A DNA stretch of 64,000 nucleotides from CAVRUH01 sp963822595. Lineage in GTDB: Bacteria > Chlamydiota > Chlamydiia > Chlamydiales > Waddliaceae. The position numbers and the translations under genes were made by a program. Positions within the stretch are counted from its first letter, which is position 1, and the number at the start of each line of letters is the position of its first letter. The notes beneath the pieces were generated by a model. It was not told the DNA's origin, did no database searches, and worked only from the letters and a program-made list of their open reading frames with translations. Of the stretch, positions 52,939 through 61,465 are shown in pieces. Where the stretch lies: positions 310,001 through 374,000 of the forward strand of contig CAWGIG010000003.1 in the NCBI GenBank assembly GCA_963822595.1, read 5' to 3'.

Positions 52939-53637
52939 ATGAAAAAGAATATCCTCGAAGCAAAAAATCTGAAGAAGTTTTACTACAATCCTGTAGAAGT
53001 TCCTATTCTGAAAGGCGTTGATTTAACGGTTGCCGAAGGCGAAACCGTAGCGATTATGGGTCGGTCGGGCGAAGGTAAAACGACTCTATTACATATCCTA
53101 GGGACACTGGAAAAAGCCTGTCATGGGAACATTGTAATTGCAGGGCATGATGTGTCTCATTTTAACAAGGCGACGATCCGCAATCGACACATTGGCTTTG
53201 TGTTTCAGTCGTTCCATTTGCTGGAAGACTATACGGCGTTGGAGAATGTATTGATGCCGGCGCGGATTGGCCGGGAAGGCATTTCGAAAAGTGGACCGGC
53301 GTACCAAAGAGCTTGTCGACTGCTGAGTGAAGTGGGACTTGACAGCAGGGCTCATTTTAGATCGAAGCAACTTTCGGGCGGAGAGAAACAGCGCGTGGCG
53401 ATAGCCCGGGCGCTTTGCAATGATCCCGATCTTATTCTGGCGGATGAGCCATCGGGAAATCTAGATAGTCAAACATCTTCCATGATACATGATCTTCTTT
53501 TTCGTGCAGCTCGCGAGGGCAGTAAGGCGATGATCATCGTCACACATGACCCGGAGCTAGCCAAGCGCTGCGACCGTGTGCTTACTTTGCAGAACGGCAC
53601 CCTTCATGGCAGCAGTGCAAACGAAATAACAGGATAA
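52939..53637 (+). CDS. lolD: Lipoprotein-releasing ATPase LolD
   Basis: A 232-residue ABC ATPase. Walker A GRSGEGKTT is at about 42-50, Q-loop 'FVFQSFHLLEDYTALENV', signature 'LSGGEKQRVAIARAL' and Walker B 'ILADEPSGNLD'; the 'NVLMPA' after the Q-loop is typical of LolD/MacB ATPases. It powers lipoprotein release with the adjacent permease. The last residues (NEITG) and the stop come from the end of a family B repeat, so the original C-terminus has been replaced; the catalytic core is intact. Confidence 0.93.
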   Translation: MKKNILEAKNLKKFYYNPVEVPILKGVDLTVAEGETVAIMGRSGEGKTTLLHILGTLEKACHGNIVIAGHDVSHFNKATIRNRHIGFVFQSFHLLEDYTALENVLMPARIGREGISKSGPAYQRACRLLSEVGLDSRAHFRSKQLSGGEKQRVAIARALCNDPDLILADEPSGNLDSQTSSMIHDLLFRAAREGSKAMIIVTHDPELAKRCDRVLTLQNGTLHGSSANEITG

Positions 53638-53699
53638 GCCTGATTCCTTTTTTATCTTGCCGCTTGCGATCCTGTTTATCTTGTGAATTGCGTCTATAC
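53623..53699. repeat. Family B half-copy overlapping the lolD end
   Basis: AAATAACAGGATAAGC (left end) is followed after a few bases by the right-arm words TTATCTTGCCGCTTGCGATC and TTATCTTGTGAATTGCGTCT. Most of the left arm is missing, so no long hairpin remains. It provides the lolD stop codon. Confidence 0.85.
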
Positions 53700-53783
53700 G
53701 CGATATCCACCATCCCCATGATTTTTCTTGACTTTTAGGCCTAAAAAAACGACAAATGTTTATTAGGAACTAAAGGTAAAATT

Positions 53784-54809
53784 ATGCAAAAAATAGCTTC
53801 TCCTTGGCCTAAACGCATCGTAGGTTTGTGCATCATCGCAGCCCTCCTTTTAACCATCTACCACGCCTTGGGGCTCTGCTCCGAACAATGCTCGCACGGC
53901 AATAAATTCCAGATCCTAGGCATCTCGTTCGACTGGTTCGGCCTCTTCTTCTTTATTCCTCTGGCTATTGTATTCCTTATGTCTTATAAGTACTCAAACC
54001 TTTATGCATGGGTCGGAATAATGTTTGCTTCCGCGCTGGGTGGAGAAATCGTCTTCATGGGCGTTCAAAAATTCGTGATCGGGACATGGTGTCCCGTTTG
54101 CCTCGGCATTGCATTTTCGGTGTTTATCGGTTGCATCGCTCTTGTTGTCGGGAATTATATCAACACAAATGATCAAAAAGGAAAATTAATGAAAAACTAT
54201 TGGAATATATCGGCATTAGCCCTCGGCTTTGCATGCGCCTTCTTTGGAATTGTCCAAAATGATGAAGCTGCTGCAGCACAAAACTCGATTAAAGAAAGCA
54301 TCGCTTTCGGAAATACTGACAGCAACATCGAAGTCTATATCTTCACAGACTGGGAATGCCCTGCCTGCCGAAAAGTCGAACCTACTCTCGAACAAATCGT
54401 CAAAAAGATTTCTCCCGAAGCAAAAATCACTTTCGTCGATTTCGTTGTCCATCCCGAAACACTGAACTTCATCCCCTACAATCTCTCTTTTATGGTTAAT
54501 GACAAAAATCAATACTTCAAGCTGAGACATATCCTTACCGAAATATCTCTCAAGACAGGAAAACCTACGGAAAGCCAAATCGAACAAGCCATCGGCAAAA
54601 TCGGAGTCAAATTTAATGAACTTGATTATGCAGATGTTCAAGCAGGAATGGAGTACTTCAAACAGCTCGGGGAAAAATACCAAGTGAAGGGAACTCCAAC
54701 TATGGTGATCGTGAACGTCACAGCAAAAAAAGGTAAGAAGCTGTACGGCGGTGCTGAGATCACCGAAGCTGGAGTTAGCGAGGCGCTTAAAGTCATGAAG
54801 AATTTATGA
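53784..54809 (+). CDS. VKOR-DsbA fusion, disulfide-forming system
   Basis: A 341-residue membrane protein joining a vitamin K epoxide reductase-type domain (1-130, four to five helices; loop Cys32/Cys36 and active CXXC at Cys103-Cys106 in TWCPVC) to a periplasmic thioredoxin-like DsbA/DsbG domain (175-341; Cys192-Cys195 in ECPACRK, cis-Pro in KGTPTMVIV). VKOR oxidises the fused thioredoxin domain with quinone, and the latter oxidises exported proteins. Chlamydial outer envelopes depend on disulfide crosslinks, so this is central. The stop overlaps the following cystathionine beta-synthase start by 4 bases, linking disulfide formation to cysteine supply. Confidence 0.88.
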   Translation: MQKIASPWPKRIVGLCIIAALLLTIYHALGLCSEQCSHGNKFQILGISFDWFGLFFFIPLAIVFLMSYKYSNLYAWVGIMFASALGGEIVFMGVQKFVIGTWCPVCLGIAFSVFIGCIALVVGNYINTNDQKGKLMKNYWNISALALGFACAFFGIVQNDEAAAAQNSIKESIAFGNTDSNIEVYIFTDWECPACRKVEPTLEQIVKKISPEAKITFVDFVVHPETLNFIPYNLSFMVNDKNQYFKLRHILTEISLKTGKPTESQIEQAIGKIGVKFNELDYADVQAGMEYFKQLGEKYQVKGTPTMVIVNVTAKKGKKLYGGAEITEAGVSEALKVMKNL

Positions 54810-55792
54810 CGCTTGCTCAAAAAAAATATGACACTCTCTTAGACAAAATTGGGCATACACCTCTGATTAAACTCCAGAGGTTATGCCCTAATCCAAAAGT
54901 TACCATCCTCGTCAAATTAGAATTCCTCAATCCCGGCAGCAGCATCAAAGATCGCATCGTCCAATATATCATTGACGATGCGGAAAAACGTGGCCTCCTT
55001 AAGCCGGGTGGTACGATCATCGAAAATACCTCAGGCAACACCGGAGCAGCCGTTGCCATGGTCGCTGCCATTCGAGGATACAAAGCGATCCTCATTATGC
55101 CGGACAAAGTCAGCAAGGAAAAACAAAACACCCTAAAAGCTTTCGGCGCCAAAATTATTATCACCCCAACTTCAGCTGCTCACGACTCCCCTGAGCATTA
55201 TGTCAACGTAGCAAAGAAATTAGCCGAAGAAACTCCCAACAGCTTCCGAGTCAATCAATACGACAATCCTCTTAATCCCGAGGCACATTATCTCACCACA
55301 GCACCGGAAATTTGGTCTCAAACTGGCGGAGATATTGATTATTTTATCGCCAGCGCTAGCACGGGAGGCACCATTTCTGGCGTGGGACGTTATCTTAAAG
55401 AAAAAAATCCGAAGATCCAGGTAATCGCTCCCGATCCCGTAGGTTCTATTTTCTACGACTATTTTAAAACGGGTAAAATTCTCGCAGATGGAAACTGTAA
55501 CTATTACCTTGAAGGCATAGGAGAAGACCATATGCCAAAGGCGATCGATTTCACTTTCATTGACGATGTGGTCAAAGTGACAGATAAGGATGCCTTCAGG
55601 GTCGCTGTAGATCTTGCGCAAAAAGAAGGAATTCTCGCGGGAGGATCCAGCGGAGCCAATGTTTGGGCGGCGATTGAATTGGCGAAGAAGATAGCAGGTC
55701 CTGCAACGATTGTGACGGTTCTTCCTGATAGCGGAATCAAATACCTTAGCAAAATTTATGATCCGGAATGGATGAAGGAGCATATCAAATGA
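54806..55792 (+). CDS. Cystathionine beta-synthase / cysteine synthase family
   Basis: A 328-residue PLP enzyme of the beta-family. The PLP Lys is K48 in NPGSSIKDR, the phosphate/substrate loop is 'ENTSGNTGAAVAMVAA', and 'GGSSGANVWAAIELAK' is near the C-terminus. The absence of a C-terminal regulatory CBS pair and the EGIGED/PDPVGS text favour cystathionine beta-synthase of the compact type, with cysteine synthase possible. With the next gene it would run reverse transsulfuration: homocysteine plus serine to cystathionine to cysteine. Both overlap by 4 bases. Confidence 0.88.
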   Translation: MTLAQKKYDTLLDKIGHTPLIKLQRLCPNPKVTILVKLEFLNPGSSIKDRIVQYIIDDAEKRGLLKPGGTIIENTSGNTGAAVAMVAAIRGYKAILIMPDKVSKEKQNTLKAFGAKIIITPTSAAHDSPEHYVNVAKKLAEETPNSFRVNQYDNPLNPEAHYLTTAPEIWSQTGGDIDYFIASASTGGTISGVGRYLKEKNPKIQVIAPDPVGSIFYDYFKTGKILADGNCNYYLEGIGEDHMPKAIDFTFIDDVVKVTDKDAFRVAVDLAQKEGILAGGSSGANVWAAIELAKKIAGPATIVTVLPDSGIKYLSKIYDPEWMKEHIK

Positions 55793-56934
55793 AATTTCAG
55801 ACAAAAGCGATTCATGTAGGTTCGGCCCCTGATCCAACAACCGGCGCCATCATGCCGCCGATTTATATGTCATCGACATTTGTATTAAAAAGTCCCGGTG
55901 AGACTATTTCAGGCTATGATTACACACGTGCCGGCAATCCGAATTTTACAGTTTTAGAAGAAATCTTAGCCTCGCTGGAAGATGGAAAATATGCAACCGT
56001 GTTTTCCTCAGGCCTAGGAGCCCTTTCTGCGCTGATTACAACGAATCTTAAATCCGGAGATCGCGTCGTTGCTGTTGAGGGGCATTATGGTGGCACTTAT
56101 CGACTCTTTACAAAAATTTTCCAACAATTCGGAATTGGATTTGAGACGGTTTCTCCAAAAGATATTGAACAAGTGGATGAGATTCTATCAAAAAAACCTC
56201 AATGGTTTTTGATTGAAACACCCACAAATCCCCTCCTAGAAATTTATGACATCCAGTTATTGACAGCCGCAGCGAAAAAGCATGGGGTGATGACGGTTGT
56301 GGATAATACATTTGCCAGTTCTTATTTTCAGAATCCTTTAAGGCTAGGTGCGGACGTCGTTTGGCATAGCACGACGAAGTATGTTGGAGGCCACTCAGAC
56401 GTGATTGGCGGGGCAATGATCACCAATCATCACGATTTGAAGGAGAAGCTAGACTTCGGCAGAAAATCGCTGGGGGTGAATCCGAGTCCTTTTGACGTAT
56501 GGCTAGGAATTCGCGGAGTCAAAACATTGGCTTTGAGGATGGAGCAGCATCAGCGCAATGCAATGGCGATTGCGGAATTCCTGTCGGGACATCCTCTCGT
56601 TAAAAAAGTTTATTATCCTGGACTCAAAAGTCATCCAAACCATGCTGTAGCAAAGAAGCAGATGACCGGATTTAGCGGCATGGTATCCGCTGAATTTAAG
56701 TTGTCGTTTGACCAAATGAAGAAATTCTTTGAAAAGTTGGAATTATTTTCGCTGGCCGAGAGTTTGGGTGGTGTTGAGTCGTTGGTATGTCATCCGGTTA
56801 CGATGACGCATGCCGCGCTCCCTAAGGAAGAGAGGGATCGTATAGGGATTACGGAAGGTCTAGCTCGTTTTTCCGTGGGGATTGAGGACACTCAAGACCT
56901 TATTGATGACCTAAATAACGCGTTAAAATTATAG
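55789..56934 (+). CDS. Cystathionine gamma-lyase/synthase
   Basis: A 381-residue PLP enzyme of the Cys/Met metabolism family. ATG 55789 (MKFQTKAIHVG) has AAGGAG upstream and overlaps the previous stop; an in-frame ATG at 55768 lies in the neighbour. The PLP Lys is near residue 197 in 'HSTTKYVGGHSDVIGG', with 'YDYTRAGNPN' near 40 and 'SLGGVESLVCHPVTMTHA' near 320. With cystathionine beta-synthase alongside, gamma-lyase (cysteine-forming) is more likely than MetB. Its stop TAG is part of the outer end of the adjoining family B repeat. Confidence 0.88.
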   Translation: MKFQTKAIHVGSAPDPTTGAIMPPIYMSSTFVLKSPGETISGYDYTRAGNPNFTVLEEILASLEDGKYATVFSSGLGALSALITTNLKSGDRVVAVEGHYGGTYRLFTKIFQQFGIGFETVSPKDIEQVDEILSKKPQWFLIETPTNPLLEIYDIQLLTAAAKKHGVMTVVDNTFASSYFQNPLRLGADVVWHSTTKYVGGHSDVIGGAMITNHHDLKEKLDFGRKSLGVNPSPFDVWLGIRGVKTLALRMEQHQRNAMAIAEFLSGHPLVKKVYYPGLKSHPNHAVAKKQMTGFSGMVSAEFKLSFDQMKKFFEKLELFSLAESLGGVESLVCHPVTMTHAALPKEERDRIGITEGLARFSVGIEDTQDLIDDLNNALKL

Positions 56935-56937
56935 ACG

Positions 56938-57109
56938 CCATAGGCACAAAATAACAGGATAAGCATGATCGCAAGCGGCAGGATAAAAAAAGGATAAGAA
57001 AAACAAAAAAAAAGAATGAAAAAAAGTTAAAAAAATACTTAATTCTTCTTTCTTATCCTTTTTTATCCTGCCGCTTGCGATCATGCTTATCCTGTTATTT
57101 GTGACTATG
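56938..57109. repeat. Family B long inverted repeat (copy 5)
   Basis: Arms pair over about 60 bases. In the word AGCAxGATCGC this copy has T on the left and A on the right, whereas the copy at 18715 has G and C: a compensated change. It fills the gap between cystathionine lyase and kbl. Confidence 0.92.
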
Positions 57110-57169
57110 AGACCTAGTCATTCAGCTAATTCTTGAAATAAATTCTGCCGAAAAGCTAAAATCTCTACC

Positions 57170-58360
57170 ATGAAACGAAAATATTTAGACTATCTTCAGG
57201 CACAAAGCGAAGAGCTAAAAGCCAATGGCCTCTATAAAGAGGAAAGGGAAATTACCTCGCCTCAACAGGCCAATATCACCATTTCCAATGGACGCCGTGT
57301 TCTCAACATGTGCTCCAACAACTATCTTGGCCTTGCCAACAACCCCGAAGTCATCCAAGCCGGAAAAGAAGGCTTTGACCAATATGGATTTGGACTTTCT
57401 TCTGTAAGATTTATTTGTGGTACTCAAACCGTCCACCATGAACTCGAAAGGAAAATCTCAAATTTTCTCGGAACAGAAGATACGATCCTTTACTCCTCCT
57501 GTTTTGATGCTAATGGAGGCCTATTCGAAACCCTTCTGGGCCCTGAAGATGCCATTATCAGCGACGAACTCAACCACGCCAGCATCATCGATGGAATCCG
57601 ACTATGCAAAGCGAACCGCTTCCGCTACAAAAATAATGACATGGCCGATCTCGAAGCAAAGCTACAAGAGGCAAAAGACGCGCGTTACCGCATGATTGCA
57701 ACCGACGGCGTATTCTCTATGGATGGATACATAGCCAACCTTGCCGCCATCTGCGATTTAGCTGATAAATACGACGCCATCGTCATGGTTGATGACTCGC
57801 ATGCTGTGGGATTTATTGGGGAAAAAGGTCGCGGAACCCCTGAGTATTGCGGAGTCGCTGATAGAGTCGATATTATTACAGGGACCCTTGGAAAGGCTTT
57901 AGGGGGCGCATCGGGTGGGTACACCTCCGGTCGCAAAGAAATCATAGAATGGTTGAAGCAGCGCTCAAGACCCTATTTATTTTCGAATACGTTATGTCCC
58001 GGTATAGCGACGGCATCGATAAAGGTTCTGGACATGCTAGAAACCTCGAGCAACCTTCGGAAGAAGTTAAAGGAAAACAGTCAATATTTTAGAAAAAAAA
58101 TGACTGCCCTTGGTTTTAATCTTAACCCTGGCGAACATCCTATCATCCCTGTGTTACTTGGGGAAGCCAAATTAGCAAAGGAGTTTGCCGATAAAATGCT
58201 TATACAAGGCGTTTATGTCATAGGGTTTAGCTATCCTGTTGTTCCTCTTGGAAAAGCAAGAATCCGTACCCAAATCTCAGCCGCTCACTCCATGGAAGAT
58301 TTAGACCATGCCATCAAAGCTTTCGAAACCGTCGGCCGCGAACTTAAAGTGATAAAGTGA
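57170..58360 (+). CDS. kbl: 2-amino-3-ketobutyrate CoA ligase (glycine C-acetyltransferase)
   Basis: A 396-residue alpha-oxoamine synthase that splits 2-amino-3-ketobutyrate with CoA into glycine and acetyl-CoA. 'LNMCSNNYLGLANNPEV' opens the family, 'FICGTQTVHHELERKI' follows, 'VMVDDSHAVGFIGEKGRGT' is the PLP-binding Asp/His region, and the PLP Lys is in GTLGKALGGASGG. Length equals E. coli Kbl (398). It completes threonine degradation with Tdh at 60282, but the two genes are separated by two genes on the other strand rather than adjacent. Confidence 0.94.
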   Translation: MKRKYLDYLQAQSEELKANGLYKEEREITSPQQANITISNGRRVLNMCSNNYLGLANNPEVIQAGKEGFDQYGFGLSSVRFICGTQTVHHELERKISNFLGTEDTILYSSCFDANGGLFETLLGPEDAIISDELNHASIIDGIRLCKANRFRYKNNDMADLEAKLQEAKDARYRMIATDGVFSMDGYIANLAAICDLADKYDAIVMVDDSHAVGFIGEKGRGTPEYCGVADRVDIITGTLGKALGGASGGYTSGRKEIIEWLKQRSRPYLFSNTLCPGIATASIKVLDMLETSSNLRKKLKENSQYFRKKMTALGFNLNPGEHPIIPVLLGEAKLAKEFADKMLIQGVYVIGFSYPVVPLGKARIRTQISAAHSMEDLDHAIKAFETVGRELKVIK

Positions 58361-58410
58361 TCCTGATTAAGGAAACAGCTAAATGTCATTAATTTAAAAG
58401 ATAGCTTATC

Positions 58411-58790
58411 ATTTCATGAGGGCTGAAAGCCAGGATCGTGACAGCCCAGGCAGAGCGAAGCGAAGGCCTGGGTTCCAGGTGAAAAAAATGAAAAAGCCCT
58501 GCAAGGGCGACTCATCCATTCTTGCTTAAATATAATTTCACCGAAATGAGTCGCCCTTCCAGGGCTCTAACTTTTTTTATCGACGTCAACCCAGGCCTTC
58601 GCTTTGCTCTGCCTGGGCTATCAAAAGGCTGGCTTTCAGCCCTCATGAAATGACATTGCGTATCCCCTGCCTGGGCTGTCACGAAACTGGCTTTCAGCCC
58701 TCAAAAATCATAACAAAAGGTAGCTTTCAGCCCCTCATAAATCATAACAAAAGGTGGCTTTCAGCCTTCATGAAATGAGGTCTTCTGCCT
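58411..58790. repeat. Family D repeat block, nested inverted and direct repeats
   Basis: An inverted repeat with GGGCTGAAAGCCAGG and AGCCCAGGCAGAGCGAAGCG on the left and their complements on the right encloses a second pair, 'AGCCCTGCAAGGGCGACTCAT' (shortened on the right). After the right arm the end piece GGCTTTCAGCCCTCA is repeated three more times with AAATCATAACAAAAGG between. Frames here encode no protein. Similar words occur at 6931 and 14537. Confidence 0.85.
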
Positions 58791-58804
58791 GGCCTGAACA
58801 AGAA

Positions 58805-59272
58805 TTAAACATCGACAATGCTAACCATTTCAGGTTGTGCGATCTTTTGATAGTCATCAAAAGTCATGATAATCGAACGATTATGCACTCCAGGGTTAAA
58901 GGCGATTTCTTTATTTTCACCCAAAAGAGGATCCACAATCGTTCTAATCTTTTGGAGGTTTCCAAAGGGATAACATGCTCCGGGTTGACATCCAAGATTT
59001 GATTCAATTTCCTGAGGGTTCGCCATGCGCAGACTTTTAGCCACCAGTAATGACTTCACTTTTTTCATACTGATACGTTGATCTCCTGGAATGACGGCCA
59101 GAACAAATGTCTCTTTAGTTTTGAGCAGCATCGACTTTGCACCCTGTTTAGCAGGAAGTCCTGTGACTTCCTGCTCTTGATCGCTGGTAAACATGTCTTT
59201 GTGTTCAACTTCTCTATATTCAATCTTATGATCTGCTAAAAGACTGAGAATTGCATTATAAGGATTGATCAT
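58805..59272 (-). CDS. YbaK/ProX-type aminoacyl-tRNA deacylase
   Basis: A 155-residue protein of the YbaK/EbsC family, which removes mischarged amino acids from tRNA (Cys-tRNA-Pro or similar). 'QEQEVTGLPAKQGAKSMLLK' includes the catalytic-pocket Lys, 'VLAVIPGDQRISMKKVKSLL' is the signature, 'GCQPGACYPFG' forms the substrate loop, and 'DPLLGENKEIAFNPG' closes the domain. Length is standard. The next gene begins 3 bases upstream on the same strand, so they form a pair. Confidence 0.88.
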   Translation of the reverse strand: MINPYNAILSLLADHKIEYREVEHKDMFTSDQEQEVTGLPAKQGAKSMLLKTKETFVLAVIPGDQRISMKKVKSLLVAKSLRMANPQEIESNLGCQPGACYPFGNLQKIRTIVDPLLGENKEIAFNPGVHNRSIIMTFDDYQKIAQPEMVSIVDV

Positions 59273-59275
59273 GTT

Positions 59276-60115
59276 TTACCAATCCCATATTTCTTTCTTA
59301 GCGATGACGAGCGAATGACGCGCATATTCTATCGGTAAAAATAAGTCTGCAAAATCCTGTTCTTTGAGCAACAGCTGAAAAAAGAAATCCTCAGACTGAG
59401 GGTTTCCGTACATTCCATCGAGAACCTCGACAAAGTTTCCAAAATAATTTATTCCTCTAATTTTTACATCGTCAAATTCAGTTTGCGCCATCAAATCAAT
59501 AACCATATTGGTGGTATAGTAAGTCCTCTGGACGTTTTCCTGAGTCGCCGTGTTATATTCGCCAATAAAGAAATTGTTTTCTGCACGCCTTGTATAAGGC
59601 ATGAAGATCAAATGCCCACCGGGAGCGAGTATTCGATAAAATTCATTAATGAGTTTAACGGGGTTATGAGAATAGGAAATAGGGCCGAAAAGACATATAA
59701 TGCAATCATAAGATTCGGAATCGATGATTTTAACAATATGATCCATATTTGCTACAACAAATTGGTTTTCGGGAAATTTGCTCTCTGCGATTCGAATCAT
59801 ATTCGGAGAAATATCGATACCCAAATATTGATCAATTTTGAAATAATTTAAAAGAAGACCTGTGCCGCATCCGACATCGAGCACTTTTTTATCTGTGATC
59901 ATGGATTCAATAAGAATCATGATGACCTTTTCTTCAGCTATGCAAAGAGGTTTCATGTATCCCTCATCGTAAAAAGGCGCCTCCTTATCGTAAAAGTCGA
60001 CAACGGGTTGTTTTGCAACATCGCTAGATATTTGCGAAAACGAAATACACGCAGTAATAAGGATGTTTAAAAAGCTAATTTTAAACAAATTTGTATGATA
60101 CATTTTGTTACTCAC
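59276..60115 (-). CDS. Exported class I methyltransferase
   Basis: A 279-residue SAM-dependent methyltransferase: motif I is LDVGCGTG at about 78-85, motif II 'YLGIDISPNMIRIAE' near 95, and motif IV near 135 ('YDCIICLFGPISYSH'). Unusually the N-terminus is a signal peptide: after a short basic start, a hydrophobic run ends in I-T-A-C, a possible lipobox, then 'ISFSQISSDVAKQP'. So the enzyme may be exported or anchored outside the cytosol, where SAM is absent unless it reaches the host. The start is GTG 60115 or ATG 60103. It is upstream of ybaK in the same transcript. Confidence 0.8.
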   Translation of the reverse strand: MSNKMYHTNLFKISFLNILITACISFSQISSDVAKQPVVDFYDKEAPFYDEGYMKPLCIAEEKVIMILIESMITDKKVLDVGCGTGLLLNYFKIDQYLGIDISPNMIRIAESKFPENQFVVANMDHIVKIIDSESYDCIICLFGPISYSHNPVKLINEFYRILAPGGHLIFMPYTRRAENNFFIGEYNTATQENVQRTYYTTNMVIDLMAQTEFDDVKIRGINYFGNFVEVLDGMYGNPQSEDFFFQLLLKEQDFADLFLPIEYARHSLVIAKKEIWDW

Positions 60116-60220
60116 TTGTTAATTAAAGAAATTGAAGTGGATCTTATCGTCGCATTCGATAAAAGACAAGTAAAAACTACACAAAAGATGCAGATTCAGA
60201 GGGAAAATCCTACAAAATTA

Positions 60221-60249
60221 TTGAGTTTTTCAGGATATTGATGTACAAT
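60221..60249 (+). promoter_or_regulatory. Promoter of tdh
   Basis: TTGAGT (60221-60226), 17-base spacer, TACAAT (60244-60249), 33 bases before the ATG, with AAAAGG as ribosome site. Confidence 0.65.
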
Positions 60250-60281
60250 AGAGTGTCGAAAATAATAAAAAGGAAAAACTT

Positions 60282-61307
60282 ATGAAAGCATTAGTTAAGA
60301 AGGAATCAGCTCGCGGACTCTGGATGCAGGACGTTCCTGTACCTGAAATATCAGAAAATGATGTGCTCATAAAAATTAAAAAATCGTCGATTTGCGGTAC
60401 TGACGTGCATATTTACAAATGGGATAGCTGGGCCCAGAAAAACGTCCCTATTTCGACAACTGTGGGCCACGAATTCATGGGTATTGTCTCTAAAATCGGC
60501 AGCAATGTAAAAGGCCTAAAAATTGGTGACCGAGTCAGTGGAGAAGGACATATCGTTTGCGGTACGTGCATCAACTGCAGAAAAGGATTAAAACACCTTT
60601 GCCCTAATACCATTGGCGTCGGAGTCAAACGCAACGGCTCTTTTGCTGAATACTTAAGCATTCCCGCCGAAAATGTTTTTCCTGTTCCTGCCCACATTGA
60701 AGACGATATCGCCGCTATATTTGATCCTTACGGCAATGCAGTCCACACAGCTCTTTCGTTCCCTCTTACGGGTGAAGATGTCATGATTACAGGCGCAGGC
60801 CCAATAGGAATTATGGCAGCGGCTATAGCCAAACAAGCAGGGGCTCGCAATGTTGTCATTACTGACATGAATGATTACCGTCTAAATCTTGCAAAAAAAC
60901 TGGGTGCTAAGACTGCCGTTAACATTAGCAATACCTCTTTAAACGATGTAATGAAATCCCTCGGGATCACAGAAGGCTTTACAGTAGCTCTAGAGATGTC
61001 AGGAAGCCCTTCGGCTCTTAACAACATCCTTGTTCATGCCCAGCCGGGTGCAAGAATAGCCCTCCTAGGCATATTACCTCCGAAAACCGAAATTGATTGG
61101 GATTTAGTTATTTTTAAAATGCTAAATATTAAAGGGATTTATGGTCGTGAAATCTTTTCTACCTGGTATCAAATGGTCCATTTGATCGATGGAGGACTTG
61201 ACTTAAGCCCTCTTATTACCCATCATTACGGGATCGACGACTTTGAAAAAGGCTTTGAGGCAATGCTTTCAGGTAATTGCGGAAAAGTGATTTTAAACTG
61301 GGATTAA
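60282..61307 (+). CDS. tdh: L-threonine 3-dehydrogenase
   Basis: A 341-residue zinc medium-chain dehydrogenase that oxidises threonine to 2-amino-3-ketobutyrate with NAD+. Catalytic zinc ligands are Cys38 (SICGTD), His63 and Glu64 (GHE); the structural zinc site reads CGTCINCRKGLKHLC near 93. The Rossmann fold has 'ITGAGPIGIMAAAIAKQAG' near 170. Length is exactly E. coli Tdh (341). Together with Kbl it converts threonine to glycine and acetyl-CoA, a possible host-amino-acid carbon source. It has its own promoter and ends before a hairpin. Confidence 0.95.
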   Translation: MKALVKKESARGLWMQDVPVPEISENDVLIKIKKSSICGTDVHIYKWDSWAQKNVPISTTVGHEFMGIVSKIGSNVKGLKIGDRVSGEGHIVCGTCINCRKGLKHLCPNTIGVGVKRNGSFAEYLSIPAENVFPVPAHIEDDIAAIFDPYGNAVHTALSFPLTGEDVMITGAGPIGIMAAAIAKQAGARNVVITDMNDYRLNLAKKLGAKTAVNISNTSLNDVMKSLGITEGFTVALEMSGSPSALNNILVHAQPGARIALLGILPPKTEIDWDLVIFKMLNIKGIYGREIFSTWYQMVHLIDGGLDLSPLITHHYGIDDFEKGFEAMLSGNCGKVILNWD

Positions 61308-61336
61308 CTGGAGCTTATGCTCCAATATACAAAAAA

Positions 61337-61443
61337 CCACGAAGAAACGAAGAAAATGAAGGACAAGCGAAGGTTTAAGAAAAAATCTTCATTCATTTTC
61401 TTCATTTCTTCGCGTGTCCTTCATTTTCTTCGTTTCTTCGTGG
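61337..61443. repeat. Family C long inverted repeat
   Basis: The 29-base arm CCACGAAGAAACGAAGAAAA... is exactly mirrored at the right end (...TTTTCTTCGTTTCTTCGTGG), with a second inner pairing around AATGAAGA. It lies between the 3' ends of tdh and the convergent gene. A half copy of the same words is at 36716-36745. Confidence 0.9.
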
Positions 61444-61465
61444 CTTTACCCTGGCTATTTTACTG

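Noticed and set aside
54817..55752. Several antisense frames over cystathionine beta-synthase
   Set aside because: Shadows of a strong PLP enzyme gene in other frames.
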